This document shows positions 8,881-18,404 of a stretch of DNA of 64,000 nt, one piece after another; within the stretch, counting starts at the first letter, position 1; each line of letters begins with the position of its first letter. Under the pieces are notes generated by a model, which made no database searches, was not told the origin of the DNA, and worked only from the letters and a program-made list of their open reading frames with translations. Source of the stretch: an uncultured bacterium (GTDB lineage Bacteria > Planctomycetota > UBA1135 > GCA-002686595). The position numbers and the translations under genes were made by a program. The DNA lies in contig CALCXM010000012.1 in assembly GCA_937905825.1 (NCBI GenBank), positions 55,646 through 119,645 of the forward strand, given 5' to 3'.

Positions 8881-8902
8881 TCAGTGCCACTCCCTTGAGC
8901 AC

Positions 8903-11431
8903 ATGCCCCTCGACGACCACCAACTAACGAACGAAGATCGCTGGCTCGCGAATCTCTCGCGGGAAGTCGCTCATGCGGTGGTCGTTCAGGATTTGGAAGG
9001 GCGCATTCTCAGCTGGAACGAAGGGGCCTCGATGCTCTACGGGTACTGGAAGGACGACACCTTCGAGATGCCGATCACGACCCTGGTCCCCGCGAACTTG
9101 CACGCGGACTACCAGAAGATGACTTCGCAAGTCATCCAGTACGGATACACGGAACCCCACGAGAGCACTCGCCAAACAGCGGAAGGCAACCTGGTGGATG
9201 TCTTCGTTGAGGTGACCTTGCTGCGCGATGCGGACGGCAACGCGGAAGCGGTGGCGACAGTCGAGCGTGACATCAGTACACAGCGGGCCCAGGAAGCGCA
9301 GATCCGCGCTATGGGCGAGAAGGCGAAAGAGATGCGCGCCGCCGCCGAGCTGATGATGCAAGAGCTGGACGACAAGGAGATCGAGTTGGCGCGTAAGGAG
9401 TGCTTGATCAACGGCATCCTCGGATCAGCGGCGGACGGCATCATCACCATGGGGCCCGACGGAGTGCTAGAGAGCTGCAACGACGCGGCCAACAAGATGT
9501 TTGGCTACGACTCGGAAGAAACCGAGAGCATGGTGATCGAGGAGTTGATGCCGGGGACAGGTGAGCTGAGCGGCACTCTCGGCGCCTTGTACAAAGTGGT
9601 GACCAACTACGGGGGGATGTCCAAGGAGATGCGCGAGGCGGTTGAGGGCACTGGGGTACGCAAAGGTGGTGAGGCCTTCCCCTTGACCTTCTCCGTCAGT
9701 GAGTTGCACGTCGGGGACAAGCACCTCTTCACGGTCATGTTGCGTGACGAGACGCAACGCAAGATCGTCGAGAACCAGCTCAACGTGGCCCTCGAGCGGG
9801 CGCATGCCGCCGTGCAGGCCAAGAGTACATTCCTGGCGACGATGAGCCACGAGATTCGCACGCCGATGAACGCAGTGATTGCGATCGGCGAGCTGTTGGA
9901 GGAAACCAGTCTGGACGAGGAACAACTCGATTTCGTTCAGACGATCCGAGGCAGCAGCCAGTCGCTCTTGATGATCATCAACGACATCTTGGACTTCTCG
10001 AAGATCGAATCCGGCAATCTCCAGCTCGAGGAGGTGCCGATGAGTCTGCGTTCGGTTGTGGAGAGCGTCGGGCAAATGCTCTCCTCCGTGGCGTACACCA
10101 AAGGATTGGAGTTGGTTCTAGAAACGAACCCAGATCACGACATTGAAATCGAAAGCGATCCGACGCGCTTGCGCCAGATCCTGATCAACCTGACCGGCAA
10201 CGCGGTCAAGTTCACGGCGCACGGGGAGGTTCGGATCCGGGCCCACGTTCAACACCGCGAGGGGCAAAAGGGGCAGGTCCTGCTCGAAGTCTGCGATACG
10301 GGCATCGGGATCCCGGAGGAGGCTCACGCAAAGATCTTCGAGAGCTTCAGTCAAGCGGACAGCTCCACGACTCGGGAGTTTGGTGGAACGGGCCTAGGCC
10401 TAGCGATCTCCCGGCAACTTGCTTTGCTGCTCGGCGGCGAAATGGGAGTCGATAGCACGGTGGGCGAAGGCAGCCGCTTTTGGGTGGAGTTCCCCGCCAC
10501 CGCTCGCGATGTCATCGACGAGAAGCGCGACGATCGGCTGGACGGCAAGTCGGTGCTCGTGGTTGAGGCCAACGATGCTCAGCGGACCCGGACGCAATTG
10601 CGCTTCGAGGCCCTGGGAAGCACGGTCTACGCGGCCGCCACTTGCGTCGAGGCTCTTGAACTACTTGCTGAGTTACACGGGGTTGAGTGGGGGCTCGGCG
10701 TGATCGAGTGCCAACCGAAGAACACCGAGCAAGCAGAGTTCATTCGCGGACTTGGTGCGGACAAGCGTTGGGGGGATAGCCCGCTGGTGATTCTGACCGA
10801 GCCCAGTTCGGATGCGCTGGATTTGAGCGACTTTGGAATCTCCAAAATCGCTTCTCTCGTCAAGCCCCTGCGCTTCACGCCTGTAAACACTGCGCTGAAC
10901 TCGGTACTCGCCGCACGGGACGAGCTGGAAGAACCGAAGGCTGCACTGCCCTCGGAAGTAGAAGAACCGGAAGAGCTTCCCCAGCAGGTATCTGTCGGGC
11001 CACGCTACAACGAGAACGGAGTCGAACAGTTCGGATTCCACGTCCTCTTGGTGGAAGACAACCTGATCAACCGCAAGGTGGCCGGGAAGTTGCTCGCCCG
11101 TATGGACTGCACCTGGGATGAAGCCGTCAATGGTGAAATCGGCGTCGAGATGGCTTTTGGGGACACTCACTACGACTTGATCTTGATGGACTTGATGATG
11201 CCGGTGATGGGGGGCTTGGATGCCACCGGACTGATCCGCAAGAAGGAACTCGAGTTGGGCATGGAGCCGCGAACGATCATGGCCATGACCGCGAACGCCA
11301 TGGAGGATGATCGCCGCATCTGCCTCGAAGCCGGGATGGACGAGTACATCCCCAAGCCCGTCAAGCCTCAGATCTTGGAGGATGCGTTCCGGGCTTGGGG
11401 CTTCCGCTACCGCGATCAGGCTCAGGGCTAG
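8903..11431 (+). CDS. Hybrid sensor histidine kinase, PAS-PAS-HisKA-HATPase-REC-REC
   Basis: About 842 residues, cytoplasmic by lack of membrane segments. It has two PAS sensor domains (about 10-130 and 165-285), a HisKA dimerisation domain with phosphoacceptor His316 (FLATMSHEIRTPMN), an ATPase domain with NLTGNAVKF, DTGIGIP and GGTGLGLAI motifs, then two receivers. The first receiver (about 545-665) is degenerate: its acidic pair reads EA and its phosphoacceptor position is Glu602 (VIECQP). The second (about 700-825) is intact with Asp763 (LILMDLMMP). The signal is therefore likely passed from His316 to Asp763 and then to an unlinked histidine phosphotransfer protein not seen here. The ATG at 8903 puts the first PAS domain near the N terminus; an ATG at 8846 would add 19 unlikely residues. 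Confidence 0.92.
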   Translation: MPLDDHQLTNEDRWLANLSREVAHAVVVQDLEGRILSWNEGASMLYGYWKDDTFEMPITTLVPANLHADYQKMTSQVIQYGYTEPHESTRQTAEGNLVDVFVEVTLLRDADGNAEAVATVERDISTQRAQEAQIRAMGEKAKEMRAAAELMMQELDDKEIELARKECLINGILGSAADGIITMGPDGVLESCNDAANKMFGYDSEETESMVIEELMPGTGELSGTLGALYKVVTNYGGMSKEMREAVEGTGVRKGGEAFPLTFSVSELHVGDKHLFTVMLRDETQRKIVENQLNVALERAHAAVQAKSTFLATMSHEIRTPMNAVIAIGELLEETSLDEEQLDFVQTIRGSSQSLLMIINDILDFSKIESGNLQLEEVPMSLRSVVESVGQMLSSVAYTKGLELVLETNPDHDIEIESDPTRLRQILINLTGNAVKFTAHGEVRIRAHVQHREGQKGQVLLEVCDTGIGIPEEAHAKIFESFSQADSSTTREFGGTGLGLAISRQLALLLGGEMGVDSTVGEGSRFWVEFPATARDVIDEKRDDRLDGKSVLVVEANDAQRTRTQLRFEALGSTVYAAATCVEALELLAELHGVEWGLGVIECQPKNTEQAEFIRGLGADKRWGDSPLVILTEPSSDALDLSDFGISKIASLVKPLRFTPVNTALNSVLAARDELEEPKAALPSEVEEPEELPQQVSVGPRYNENGVEQFGFHVLLVEDNLINRKVAGKLLARMDCTWDEAVNGEIGVEMAFGDTHYDLILMDLMMPVMGGLDATGLIRKKELELGMEPRTIMAMTANAMEDDRRICLEAGMDEYIPKPVKPQILEDAFRAWGFRYRDQAQG

Positions 11432-11497
11432 CCCGCAGGGCAAGTTCTCCGCCGGATCGGTTAGGATGGCGGCCGAGCCTTTCCCAAACGCATCCCA

Positions 11498-12943
11498 ATG
11501 AGTTCAAGATTTCCGACTGCCGGCCGCCTTCAGTTTCTCGTCGCCCTGGCCGGGTTGCTTGCCGCGAGTTCCTGCGGTCCTTCCGGGCCCCTCGATCCCA
11601 AGCGGCCCGTGGTGCTGCTCGTGACCTTGGACACCACTCGCGCGGACTACTTGGGCTGCTATGGCGCAGAGTTCCCGGGGATCAGTCCACGCATCGACGC
11701 CTTGGCACAAGAAGGTGTGCTCTTCACCCAAGCGATCAGTCAGGCGGCCGTCACCCCGGTGTCCCACGCTTCGATCTTGACTGGGTTGTGGCCGTACAAT
11801 CACGAACTGCGAGCGATGCATGGCCAATTCCATAGCCCTTTGGATTCGGGGAAGGTAACGCTTGCTGAGATTCTGAAGGAACAGGGCTACGACACGGGGG
11901 CCTTCGTCAGCGCCTTGCCTGTCACCGCGTACTTCGGCTTCGATCAGGGCTTCGATCACTTCGATGCGAACTTCGGTTCCAAGCAGGGGCTCGCCGCCGG
12001 CGTGAAGGATGGAATGGTCAACACCGGTGGTCTGCAACGAACGGCGGGGGACACCACGGATGCTGCCCTCGCATGGATGCAGCAGCGCGACAACCCGTTC
12101 TTTCTTTGGCTGCACTACTTCGACGTTCACGACGACCACATGAAACCTCCTGCGGAGGAGTTTGCTGGCGTGGTGTTTAGCCTGGATGATCGCACCCGAC
12201 GCCGGGAGTTGTATCGCCTCGAGTTGACCTACATGGACCGCGAGCTCGGTCGAGTCTTCGATTCACTGGAAGCGATGAAGCTTTGGGAGAGTGCTGTCGT
12301 GATCGTGACCTCCGATCACGGAGAAGGGCTCGGCGACCACGATTGGTGGACTCACGGCGTTTTGTACCAGGAGCAGGTTCGCGTGCCCTTGATCGTGAAG
12401 GCCCCGGGCATGAACGCCGGCAGACGGGTGGACTCCACGGTGCGCTGCCTAGACATCGTTCCGACAGTGGCGGACCTATTGAAGCTTGCGGCCGACGACG
12501 TGCCGCGGGTGGATGGCACGAGCTTGGTTCCGCTGATGAACGGATCCTCCGCGGACTTGGGGCTGATGGCCTACGCGGACTCGGTCAACATTCTGACCTA
12601 CAACACGGCGCCGCCGGATATCGTGGACGTCAAAGACGACATGCTCTTCAGCATCCTGCTCGAAAATCGCTGGAAGTACATCCAGCATCGGAGGTACCGG
12701 GAGCGCAGCGAGCTCTACGACTTGCAGGTGGATCCTATGGAGCTCGACAACCTCTATCTCACGAAGCCTGCGATTGCCAAGCGTGCACACGAGGCGCTCG
12801 AGGCGCTCGGCTACAAGCCAAAGATGCCGTCCAAACAGGCGAACATGCCCACGGAACTCAGCACGGGCCTGGGCAAGATCGGTTACGCAGGCGGGGGGAG
12901 CGACAAGGAGCTTGAGAGCTCCGAAGGCGAGACCCCGAAATGA
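11498..12943 (+). CDS. Alkaline-phosphatase/sulfatase-fold lipoprotein coupled to an oligosaccharyltransferase gene
   Basis: A 481-residue protein with a lipoprotein signal (LAASSC, Cys26). Features of the fold: LVTLDTTRADYLGCYG near residue 45, a nucleophile loop VTPVSHASILTG with Thr86 where sulfatases carry Cys, and VTSDHGEGLGDHDWWTHG metal ligands. The catalytic set looks complete, so hydrolysis or transfer of a phosphoester (or another ester) outside the inner membrane is likely; the substrate is unknown. The C-terminal 50 residues are Gly/Ser/Glu-rich and unlike its paralogues. Its stop overlaps the start of the STT3-like gene (ATGATG at 12940), showing translational coupling and a shared pathway. 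A TAGGAT at 11462-11467 could be its -10 element. Confidence 0.87.
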   Translation: MSSRFPTAGRLQFLVALAGLLAASSCGPSGPLDPKRPVVLLVTLDTTRADYLGCYGAEFPGISPRIDALAQEGVLFTQAISQAAVTPVSHASILTGLWPYNHELRAMHGQFHSPLDSGKVTLAEILKEQGYDTGAFVSALPVTAYFGFDQGFDHFDANFGSKQGLAAGVKDGMVNTGGLQRTAGDTTDAALAWMQQRDNPFFLWLHYFDVHDDHMKPPAEEFAGVVFSLDDRTRRRELYRLELTYMDRELGRVFDSLEAMKLWESAVVIVTSDHGEGLGDHDWWTHGVLYQEQVRVPLIVKAPGMNAGRRVDSTVRCLDIVPTVADLLKLAADDVPRVDGTSLVPLMNGSSADLGLMAYADSVNILTYNTAPPDIVDVKDDMLFSILLENRWKYIQHRRYRERSELYDLQVDPMELDNLYLTKPAIAKRAHEALEALGYKPKMPSKQANMPTELSTGLGKIGYAGGGSDKELESSEGETPK

Positions 12944-15240
12944 TGGAGCGGGGGCCCCGTTGGATACTCGGGGTGATGCTCGCCCTGACGTTCGGCTTAG
13001 CCTTCTTCGCTCGGGTCTCCTACGACGTCAACCGTTCCGAGGACCCGCGCAGCGGGGAATGGGTCAGCCTCGAACCGGATAGCTTCTATCACATGCGCCG
13101 CGCCCAACGCGTGCTCAGTGAAGGCTGGCCAGTCGCTGGCAGCGACCCCAACCTCGACTATCCCGATGGAGCGGAGATTCCCTGGCCGCCCTACTACTCC
13201 GGACTCTTGGCGCTCATGGGGGAGTTCGTTGTCGAGGACCCGAACAGTCCCGAGGGACGTTTGACCTTGGAGCAACTGGTGGCCCGCGTGCCGCTCTTCT
13301 TCGGCTGCCTAACTGCCTTGCTCGCGGCCTTGGCTGCGTACCGTCTGGCCGGCAACCGTGCCGCCGCTTGCGCGGGAGCCAGCACGGCTCTCGCCCTTGG
13401 AGCCGTTCTCTACAGCGGCATGGGAAACGGAGATCACCATGCGTTCGTGGCGTTCCTGCACCTGGCGCTCCTGGCCGGACTGTCCTGGGGCTTGGAGGCC
13501 CGCGTGCTAGAGCGGCCAAAGCTCGCCGCGCAAGTCGGCGTCGCCCTGGGCCTGATCATCGGCATCGGCCTGGGCAGTTGGGTCGCGTTCATGGCCTACG
13601 TGGTCGAGATCGAGTTGGTCTTGGCCATTCTCTTGTTTCGACACGCGCGGCGCCCCTTGAGTGGGCTGCCGACGTTCGGCCTTGCCCTGCACCTCGCCGC
13701 AATCTTGAGTTTGGCTCCTGCGGTGCTTGGAAGTCCCTGGCAAAGCGTTCAGCCTTGGAGCGTCGTCAACCTCTCTTGGTTCCATCCGTTCTTCCTAGGG
13801 TGCGCGGCGCTTGTCTTCGTTCCGCTATTGAAGAGCGGCGCAGAGTCCCCCTGGCGTCGGCACTATCCTTGGGTTGTGGCAGGCGTGCTCGCGGTTCTGT
13901 TTAGCGGCCTGTTCGCCCTCGATGCGGGACCGGGAATCGGACTGCGCGAGGCCTTCTCATGGGCTTCCAGGGAAGATGGCTTCATGGCATCGATCCTCGA
14001 GTCCGCTTCGATCTTTGACGACTTCGAACGTGGAGCGAGTCAGTTGTGGCTCTCGCTCGGAGCGCTGGTGGTGCTCGCTCCCTTGGTCGTGCTGCCCGCT
14101 GCCTGGTTGTGTCGCAAGGACAGGCTTGAGCTCTTGCCGTGGGCTGTCGCCGTCCCACTGTTGCTTTTGCAGACCCTGTCTCAGTTGCGCTTCTCCGAAG
14201 CTCTCGTCGCGCCAGCGGCGGTCTTGGTCGCTTGGGGTGTGGCGGGCATCCTTCGCCACCTAGAAGTGCGCGCCCGCTTCGGCAACGTGCTCGCACCTTT
14301 CACCGGATTGCTCCTGGGCCTTGCATTTCAATGGCCAGGGATCGCTGAGATCGAGCGCTACCGCGGTCCCGCGGCGCAACTGGCGGAGCCCACCGACCTG
14401 CAGCAACAAATGGGCGCGACTCGCCGCATGTGCGAATGGCTCCAACAACAACCGCTGGTCCCCGGAGCCGCCGGCGTGCTCGCTTCCTGGGGGGACGGTC
14501 ACATGATCGAGTGGGTTGCCGATCGTCCGACTGTTGCGACCAACTTTGGAAGCTACCTGGGGGCCGCGAGCTACCAGTTCGGACCGCGTGCCTTCCTCTG
14601 CGAGCAAGACTCAAAGCTGGAGGCCATGTTGCAAGAGCGCCAGATCGGGCATCTGCTGTTGAATTCGCGCATGCCAGAAATGATGCCCGACCTCATTCAG
14701 CGCGCGGATCCAGCCTTGGTGACCCGTTACCTGGCCGGCGTAAAGCGCGGTTGGAATGGGGGGTTGCGGCCGCAGTGGTTTGCCACCGCCATGGCCCGCA
14801 TGTTCTTGGCGGGTGCGCCGCTTGATCTGGAGCTCCCGCCGATCGCCCGTAAGCCGATCTCGTTCTTGCGCTTGGTTCACGTGGCCGAGGAGCTGGACCC
14901 CAAACCTGTGCTCGGAGGATTGCTCCCAAGAGCTCCCCGGGGTTGGGTTTGGCAGTACGTTCCGGGTGCGCGCTTGCAGTTCCACGGAAGCCCCGGTTCG
15001 GAAGTCGGTGTGGACTTTCAGCTGCGATTCCCGGACAGCCAAATCCGGGTTCACTACGTCGCCAAAGCTCGCGTAGAAGAAGACGGCCTGGCTCGCTTGC
15101 GCGTGCCTTATTGCACGGACCTTCCCAATGGAGATGCGCGCGTCATGGCCGGTGCGGTCTATTGGATTGGCGCCGGTCGGGCTCCGCTCCAAATCCCGGA
15201 AGCTGCCGTGACTTCCGGTTCTGCCGTCGACCTCTATTAG
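12940..15240 (+). CDS. STT3/AglB/PglB-type oligosaccharyltransferase-like membrane protein
   Basis: A 766-residue GT-C protein with about 11-13 membrane helices (10-465) and a soluble C-terminal domain. It matches the STT3 family: EPDSFYHMRR with Asp47 (first metal site), DYPDG…PWPP, GNGDHHAF with Asp165 (second acidic motif), and SILES (351-355) where the TIXE motif is expected. The family's WWDYG signature is replaced by SWGDGHMIEW (Trp517-Gly518-Asp519-Gly520). Known members move a lipid-linked oligosaccharide onto Asn of exported proteins; here either a divergent acceptor specificity or another glycan transfer is possible. The first ATG overlaps the upstream stop; a second ATG follows directly. 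It sits at the end of a two-gene operon with the alkaline-phosphatase-fold lipoprotein. Confidence 0.82.
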   Translation: MMERGPRWILGVMLALTFGLAFFARVSYDVNRSEDPRSGEWVSLEPDSFYHMRRAQRVLSEGWPVAGSDPNLDYPDGAEIPWPPYYSGLLALMGEFVVEDPNSPEGRLTLEQLVARVPLFFGCLTALLAALAAYRLAGNRAAACAGASTALALGAVLYSGMGNGDHHAFVAFLHLALLAGLSWGLEARVLERPKLAAQVGVALGLIIGIGLGSWVAFMAYVVEIELVLAILLFRHARRPLSGLPTFGLALHLAAILSLAPAVLGSPWQSVQPWSVVNLSWFHPFFLGCAALVFVPLLKSGAESPWRRHYPWVVAGVLAVLFSGLFALDAGPGIGLREAFSWASREDGFMASILESASIFDDFERGASQLWLSLGALVVLAPLVVLPAAWLCRKDRLELLPWAVAVPLLLLQTLSQLRFSEALVAPAAVLVAWGVAGILRHLEVRARFGNVLAPFTGLLLGLAFQWPGIAEIERYRGPAAQLAEPTDLQQQMGATRRMCEWLQQQPLVPGAAGVLASWGDGHMIEWVADRPTVATNFGSYLGAASYQFGPRAFLCEQDSKLEAMLQERQIGHLLLNSRMPEMMPDLIQRADPALVTRYLAGVKRGWNGGLRPQWFATAMARMFLAGAPLDLELPPIARKPISFLRLVHVAEELDPKPVLGGLLPRAPRGWVWQYVPGARLQFHGSPGSEVGVDFQLRFPDSQIRVHYVAKARVEEDGLARLRVPYCTDLPNGDARVMAGAVYWIGAGRAPLQIPEAAVTSGSAVDLY

Positions 15241-15356
15241 CTCCGATCCGTTCGGTGTGTGAGGCATCCCGGGAAGCCAGGTGTGCTCGGAGGAGGCGGA
15301 ACCAGCTCGGGGCTACTGGGTTTCGAGTGGAACGAAAGCGCTTGCGGGGCGGCCTG

Positions 15357-16874
15357 CTATGCCACAACCGTTGCAGACAACGTACCGCGTTGAGCTCCTT
15401 TCGCTTTGTAGAGCTGTTCGTCGGCGAGTTGCAGGAGGTCCCCGAGGTTCGTGTCGACGTTACGGCGCTCCACCGAGACGAAGCCGACCGTCGCTGAGAC
15501 TTGCAGCTGGACTCCATCAACGGTCACCGGGTCTTCCTGCATCTTCTGCTGAATACGATACGCCGCGTCCAAGCAAGCTCCGGGCTCGCCGCCAATGAAG
15601 AGCACGACGAATTCATCACCACCCCAACGGCAAACGATGTCGCTGGTTCGAGTGGCTGCTTGCATGCGACGGCTGACGGTCTTTAGGAACGCATCGCCGA
15701 CCGCGTGGCCGTGTTTGTCGTTGAGTTCTTTGAAGTGGTCAAGATCGAAGAAGGCGACTCCCAAGTTCACGTTTTCGGGTGACTCTTTGAGAGAGCGTCT
15801 TGCACGACGATCCCATCCGCTGCGATTGAAGAGCTGGGTGAGTGGGTCGCGCTCCGCACGATGCTCCGCGTCCTGATGGGCGCGTTCCGTGATGCTCAAC
15901 TGCTGGTGCAGGTCGCTCTTGTGCTGTTGCAGCCAGATGTTGTGGGACACGGTGTCGTAGGCGGCCCGCGCGTACTGCTGGCTGGCGTACATCAGTGATT
16001 TCAGAATGTCCGGCGTCTCTGTCCCGCAGTTGCCTAGCTCCTTGTCTAGCTGTGCCACCTCTTGCTCGATCTCTTCCAGGAACTCCCCGGCATTGATCCA
16101 GAGGGGGAACTCATGGGGGATCAGCGCCTCCAGTTCCTGCAGGGCATCCGCGGACTCTGGATTGCCCAAGTGCCCGAGCAGGCTAGCGACCCTGCAAGGC
16201 ATGCCGACAGAGACCCCGATGCCATCGGTGCGCAGGGGATGGTGGTGGCAGGTGACCGCATGCAGGATTCCCATGGGAATCGCCGACTGCTGACCGAGGA
16301 CGCTGCCGGCACAGGCGTGATCGGTTCCGAAGTAGTCGAGTTCTGCGTTCACCAGATCGTGATGGGAGTGCTGGTTCTTTTCGTGGATGTCGGCAAGGGC
16401 AACTGGATCCACGGTGTTCAGCAGGCCAACCCCTAGATCCTGAATCAGCCCCGCTGCGTAGGCCTCTTCGGGGGAGGCATTCTCTTGGCATTCCGCGATC
16501 TTGCGGGCCGCGATGGCCTTGCGCATGGAACTGCGCCAGAACTTGTAGCCACCGTCGGAATCCATGGCCAAGGACTGGTGCAGGGCGGCGACCGAGTGGC
16601 TCAAGGAGATCATGCGCACCTGAGGAACACCCATGACACGGACGGACTCAGTCACCGAATCGATCGGGGAACCGGGGGAGTGCCAGGCCGAGTTCGCGCT
16701 TCCTAAGATGCGTGCGGTCAGGCTCGGGTCCGTTTGGATCCAACGCGCGTACTCCTCGCCCTGCGCATCCGGATTGCGCGAGAGCTCGATCAGTCGCAGG
16801 GCGATGCGTGGATCGCTGGCGATGACTTCGAGCTCTCGAAGGGCTTGCTGTGTCTTGGAATGGATGAGGGACAT
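15357..16874 (-). CDS. HDOD-GGDEF protein, probable diguanylate cyclase
   Basis: A 505-residue cytoplasmic protein. Residues about 10-210 form an HDOD domain (signal-output variant of the HD fold). A linker with a helical segment (about 265-345) follows, then a GGDEF domain (345-500) with an intact GGDEF (418-422) and an RTSD inhibitory site (409-412) five residues before RWGGDEF's active loop. It should make c-di-GMP from two GTP and be product-inhibited. The start at 16874 opens the conserved region and has GGGAAG upstream; a longer open frame to 17087 lacks any family character. It is divergent from the methyltransferase gene and convergent with the STT3-like gene. Confidence 0.9.
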   Translation of the reverse strand: MSLIHSKTQQALRELEVIASDPRIALRLIELSRNPDAQGEEYARWIQTDPSLTARILGSANSAWHSPGSPIDSVTESVRVMGVPQVRMISLSHSVAALHQSLAMDSDGGYKFWRSSMRKAIAARKIAECQENASPEEAYAAGLIQDLGVGLLNTVDPVALADIHEKNQHSHHDLVNAELDYFGTDHACAGSVLGQQSAIPMGILHAVTCHHHPLRTDGIGVSVGMPCRVASLLGHLGNPESADALQELEALIPHEFPLWINAGEFLEEIEQEVAQLDKELGNCGTETPDILKSLMYASQQYARAAYDTVSHNIWLQQHKSDLHQQLSITERAHQDAEHRAERDPLTQLFNRSGWDRRARRSLKESPENVNLGVAFFDLDHFKELNDKHGHAVGDAFLKTVSRRMQAATRTSDIVCRWGGDEFVVLFIGGEPGACLDAAYRIQQKMQEDPVTVDGVQLQVSATVGFVSVERRNVDTNLGDLLQLADEQLYKAKGAQRGTLSATVVA

Positions 16875-17095
16875 ATGTGCTTCCCACTCTCTCGTGGGTA
16901 GGGTGGAACGGGGGCCACTGCGCTTGGCCCGGGGTTCCGCTGCCCTCATCGACCCGATCCTGAGCGGGGATGAGCAAGAAAGCAGCCGGAGTCTCGAATC
17001 AGGGACTCGCAGATTTGCGGGGCCTGGCGCTTTACCCCAAGCGCCGCTGCGCGATGATCCAATTGCCCGCAATCCGGGCCAAAACACCTACGCCC

Positions 17096-17995
17096 ATGAC
17101 CGAGACCAAGGACTTCCTGTCGACCCTGCGCCGAGGCGGAATTCTGCTCGATGGGGGTATGGGCAGCTCGCTCTTGAAATTGGGGCTAAAGTCTTCGGAG
17201 TTGGCCTTGGCCTGCCTAGAGCACCCGTCGCTCGTGGAGCAAGTGCACCGCGGATTCTTGCAAGCTGGCAGCGATTGGATCCAGACGAACAGCTTCGGGG
17301 CCAACCGCTTGGCCCTCGAAAGCGCCGGCTCTGGGGTGTCTGTCGGGGCTTTGAATCGGACGGCCGCGCAGTTGGCCCGCGGGCAGGCCCGGGCTCATGG
17401 CTCTGGCTGGGTGGCTGGCAATGTTGGGCCCGCTGCGGCCTGGGCGGAGCCTTCCCAGCCACTTTCTGAACGCGTGCTGGCAGAGGTGTACGAGGAGCAA
17501 GTGCTCGGGCTGCTCCAGGGCGGGGTCGACCTGTTCAGCCTGGAGACCTTCGGGAGCTCCGCTGAGGCTTGCCTCGCGATCGAAAGCGTGAGGCGCGCGA
17601 GCGACTTGCCGATCCTGGCCTCCCTGACCTTCATCGAGGAAGGCGGAGAGTTTCAGAGCCTCACAGGGGAGCCCCTGCTCCAGGCCCTCCTGCACATTCA
17701 AGAGGCGGGGGCTGACGGGGTGGGCGTGAATTGCGCCGCAGGCAGCCGCCAAACTCTGGCCTGCATCGAGACCCTCGTGGGGAAGTTGCAGGTGCCACTC
17801 AGTGCGAAACCAAACGCCGGCTTGCCGATCAAGGACGCCGCCGGTGTGGCCTATGCGCAAGAGCCGCAGCAGTTCGCCCGGGACATGCTCGCGGCCCTAG
17901 AGTTGGGCGTGTGTGCCGTCGGCGGTTGCTGTGGAGCTGATGCTCAGTTCATCCAGGCCCTGCGCGTGGCCATGGATGAGAGCCGGGCTTCTTGA
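17096..17995 (+). CDS. Homocysteine S-methyltransferase family protein
   Basis: A 299-residue TIM-barrel enzyme that transfers a methyl group to homocysteine to make methionine, or acts on a related thiol. Key features are LLDGGMGSSLL at the N terminus, QTNSFGANR, and the three zinc cysteines in GVNCAAG (Cys213) and GGCCG (Cys278, Cys279). The length fits stand-alone homocysteine or betaine-type methyltransferases and the N-terminal part of MetH. The methyl donor cannot be told. The ATG at 17096 precedes the barrel; an upstream ATG at 17054 is possible. Confidence 0.9.
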   Translation: MTETKDFLSTLRRGGILLDGGMGSSLLKLGLKSSELALACLEHPSLVEQVHRGFLQAGSDWIQTNSFGANRLALESAGSGVSVGALNRTAAQLARGQARAHGSGWVAGNVGPAAAWAEPSQPLSERVLAEVYEEQVLGLLQGGVDLFSLETFGSSAEACLAIESVRRASDLPILASLTFIEEGGEFQSLTGEPLLQALLHIQEAGADGVGVNCAAGSRQTLACIETLVGKLQVPLSAKPNAGLPIKDAAGVAYAQEPQQFARDMLAALELGVCAVGGCCGADAQFIQALRVAMDESRAS

Positions 17996-17999
17996 ACGC

Positions 18000-18404
18000 T
18001 TAGAACGCCTCAGGATTGTTCGTCACGAGAGTGGGACGCATGTTCTCGTCGACGGCAACCATCGTTACCTGGCCCTCGGTGACGGCGACCCAGCGGCCGG
18101 CGCCCATGCGTTTCTTGGCCCAAACGTCCACCTTCACCACGATCGAGGTCTTGCCAACGCGCACGGTCTCCGTGTGGAACGAAACCACGTCACCGACTTG
18201 CACGGGTTCTTTGAACTCCACCTGATCGAAGGCCACGGTCACCACCGGATTCAATGAGTGCAGGCGAGCCTCGATGCCCGCCGCGAGGTCCATCTCGGCC
18301 AGGATCACTCCGCCGAACACGAAACCCATGGCGTTCGTGTCCCTGGGCATCATGGCGCGTCGAATGGAAGGGTAGCCGGCGGGGGGAAGGACGGGTTCGC
18401 TCAT
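18000..18404 (-). CDS. Acyl-CoA thioesterase, hotdog fold, YciA-like
   Basis: A 134-residue single hotdog-domain protein. The N-terminal MMPRDTNAMGFVFGGVILAEMDLAAGIEA and DQVEFKEPVQVGDVVSF segments are typical of acyl-CoA thioesterases that hydrolyse acyl-CoA to free acid and CoA in the cytosol. The ATG at 18404 fits the family length; the longer frame up to 18653 is rejected. It ends four bases from the methyltransferase stop, so the two genes converge with almost no gap. Confidence 0.88.
   Translation of the reverse strand: MSEPVLPPAGYPSIRRAMMPRDTNAMGFVFGGVILAEMDLAAGIEARLHSLNPVVTVAFDQVEFKEPVQVGDVVSFHTETVRVGKTSIVVKVDVWAKKRMGAGRWVAVTEGQVTMVAVDENMRPTLVTNNPEAF

Larger units (their letters stand above)
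8568..8902. other. Intergenic and leader region with three hairpins
   Basis: No credible gene lies in this 335-base stretch. It holds the terminator at 8606-8650, a second hairpin at 8655-8680 (8-bp arms CCCAGGTG/CACCTGGG) and a third at 8858-8880 (GCCTCAGG/CCTGAGGC), 22 bases before the sensor-kinase start. The remaining leader (8681-8857) is GC-rich with no recognised riboswitch class. Confidence 0.5.

Noticed and set aside
8655..8900. Possible riboswitch (c-di-GMP or cobalamin type) before the hybrid kinase
   Set aside because: A few short motifs look suggestive (ggtgac, gccact) but the required paired elements and loop motifs are absent.
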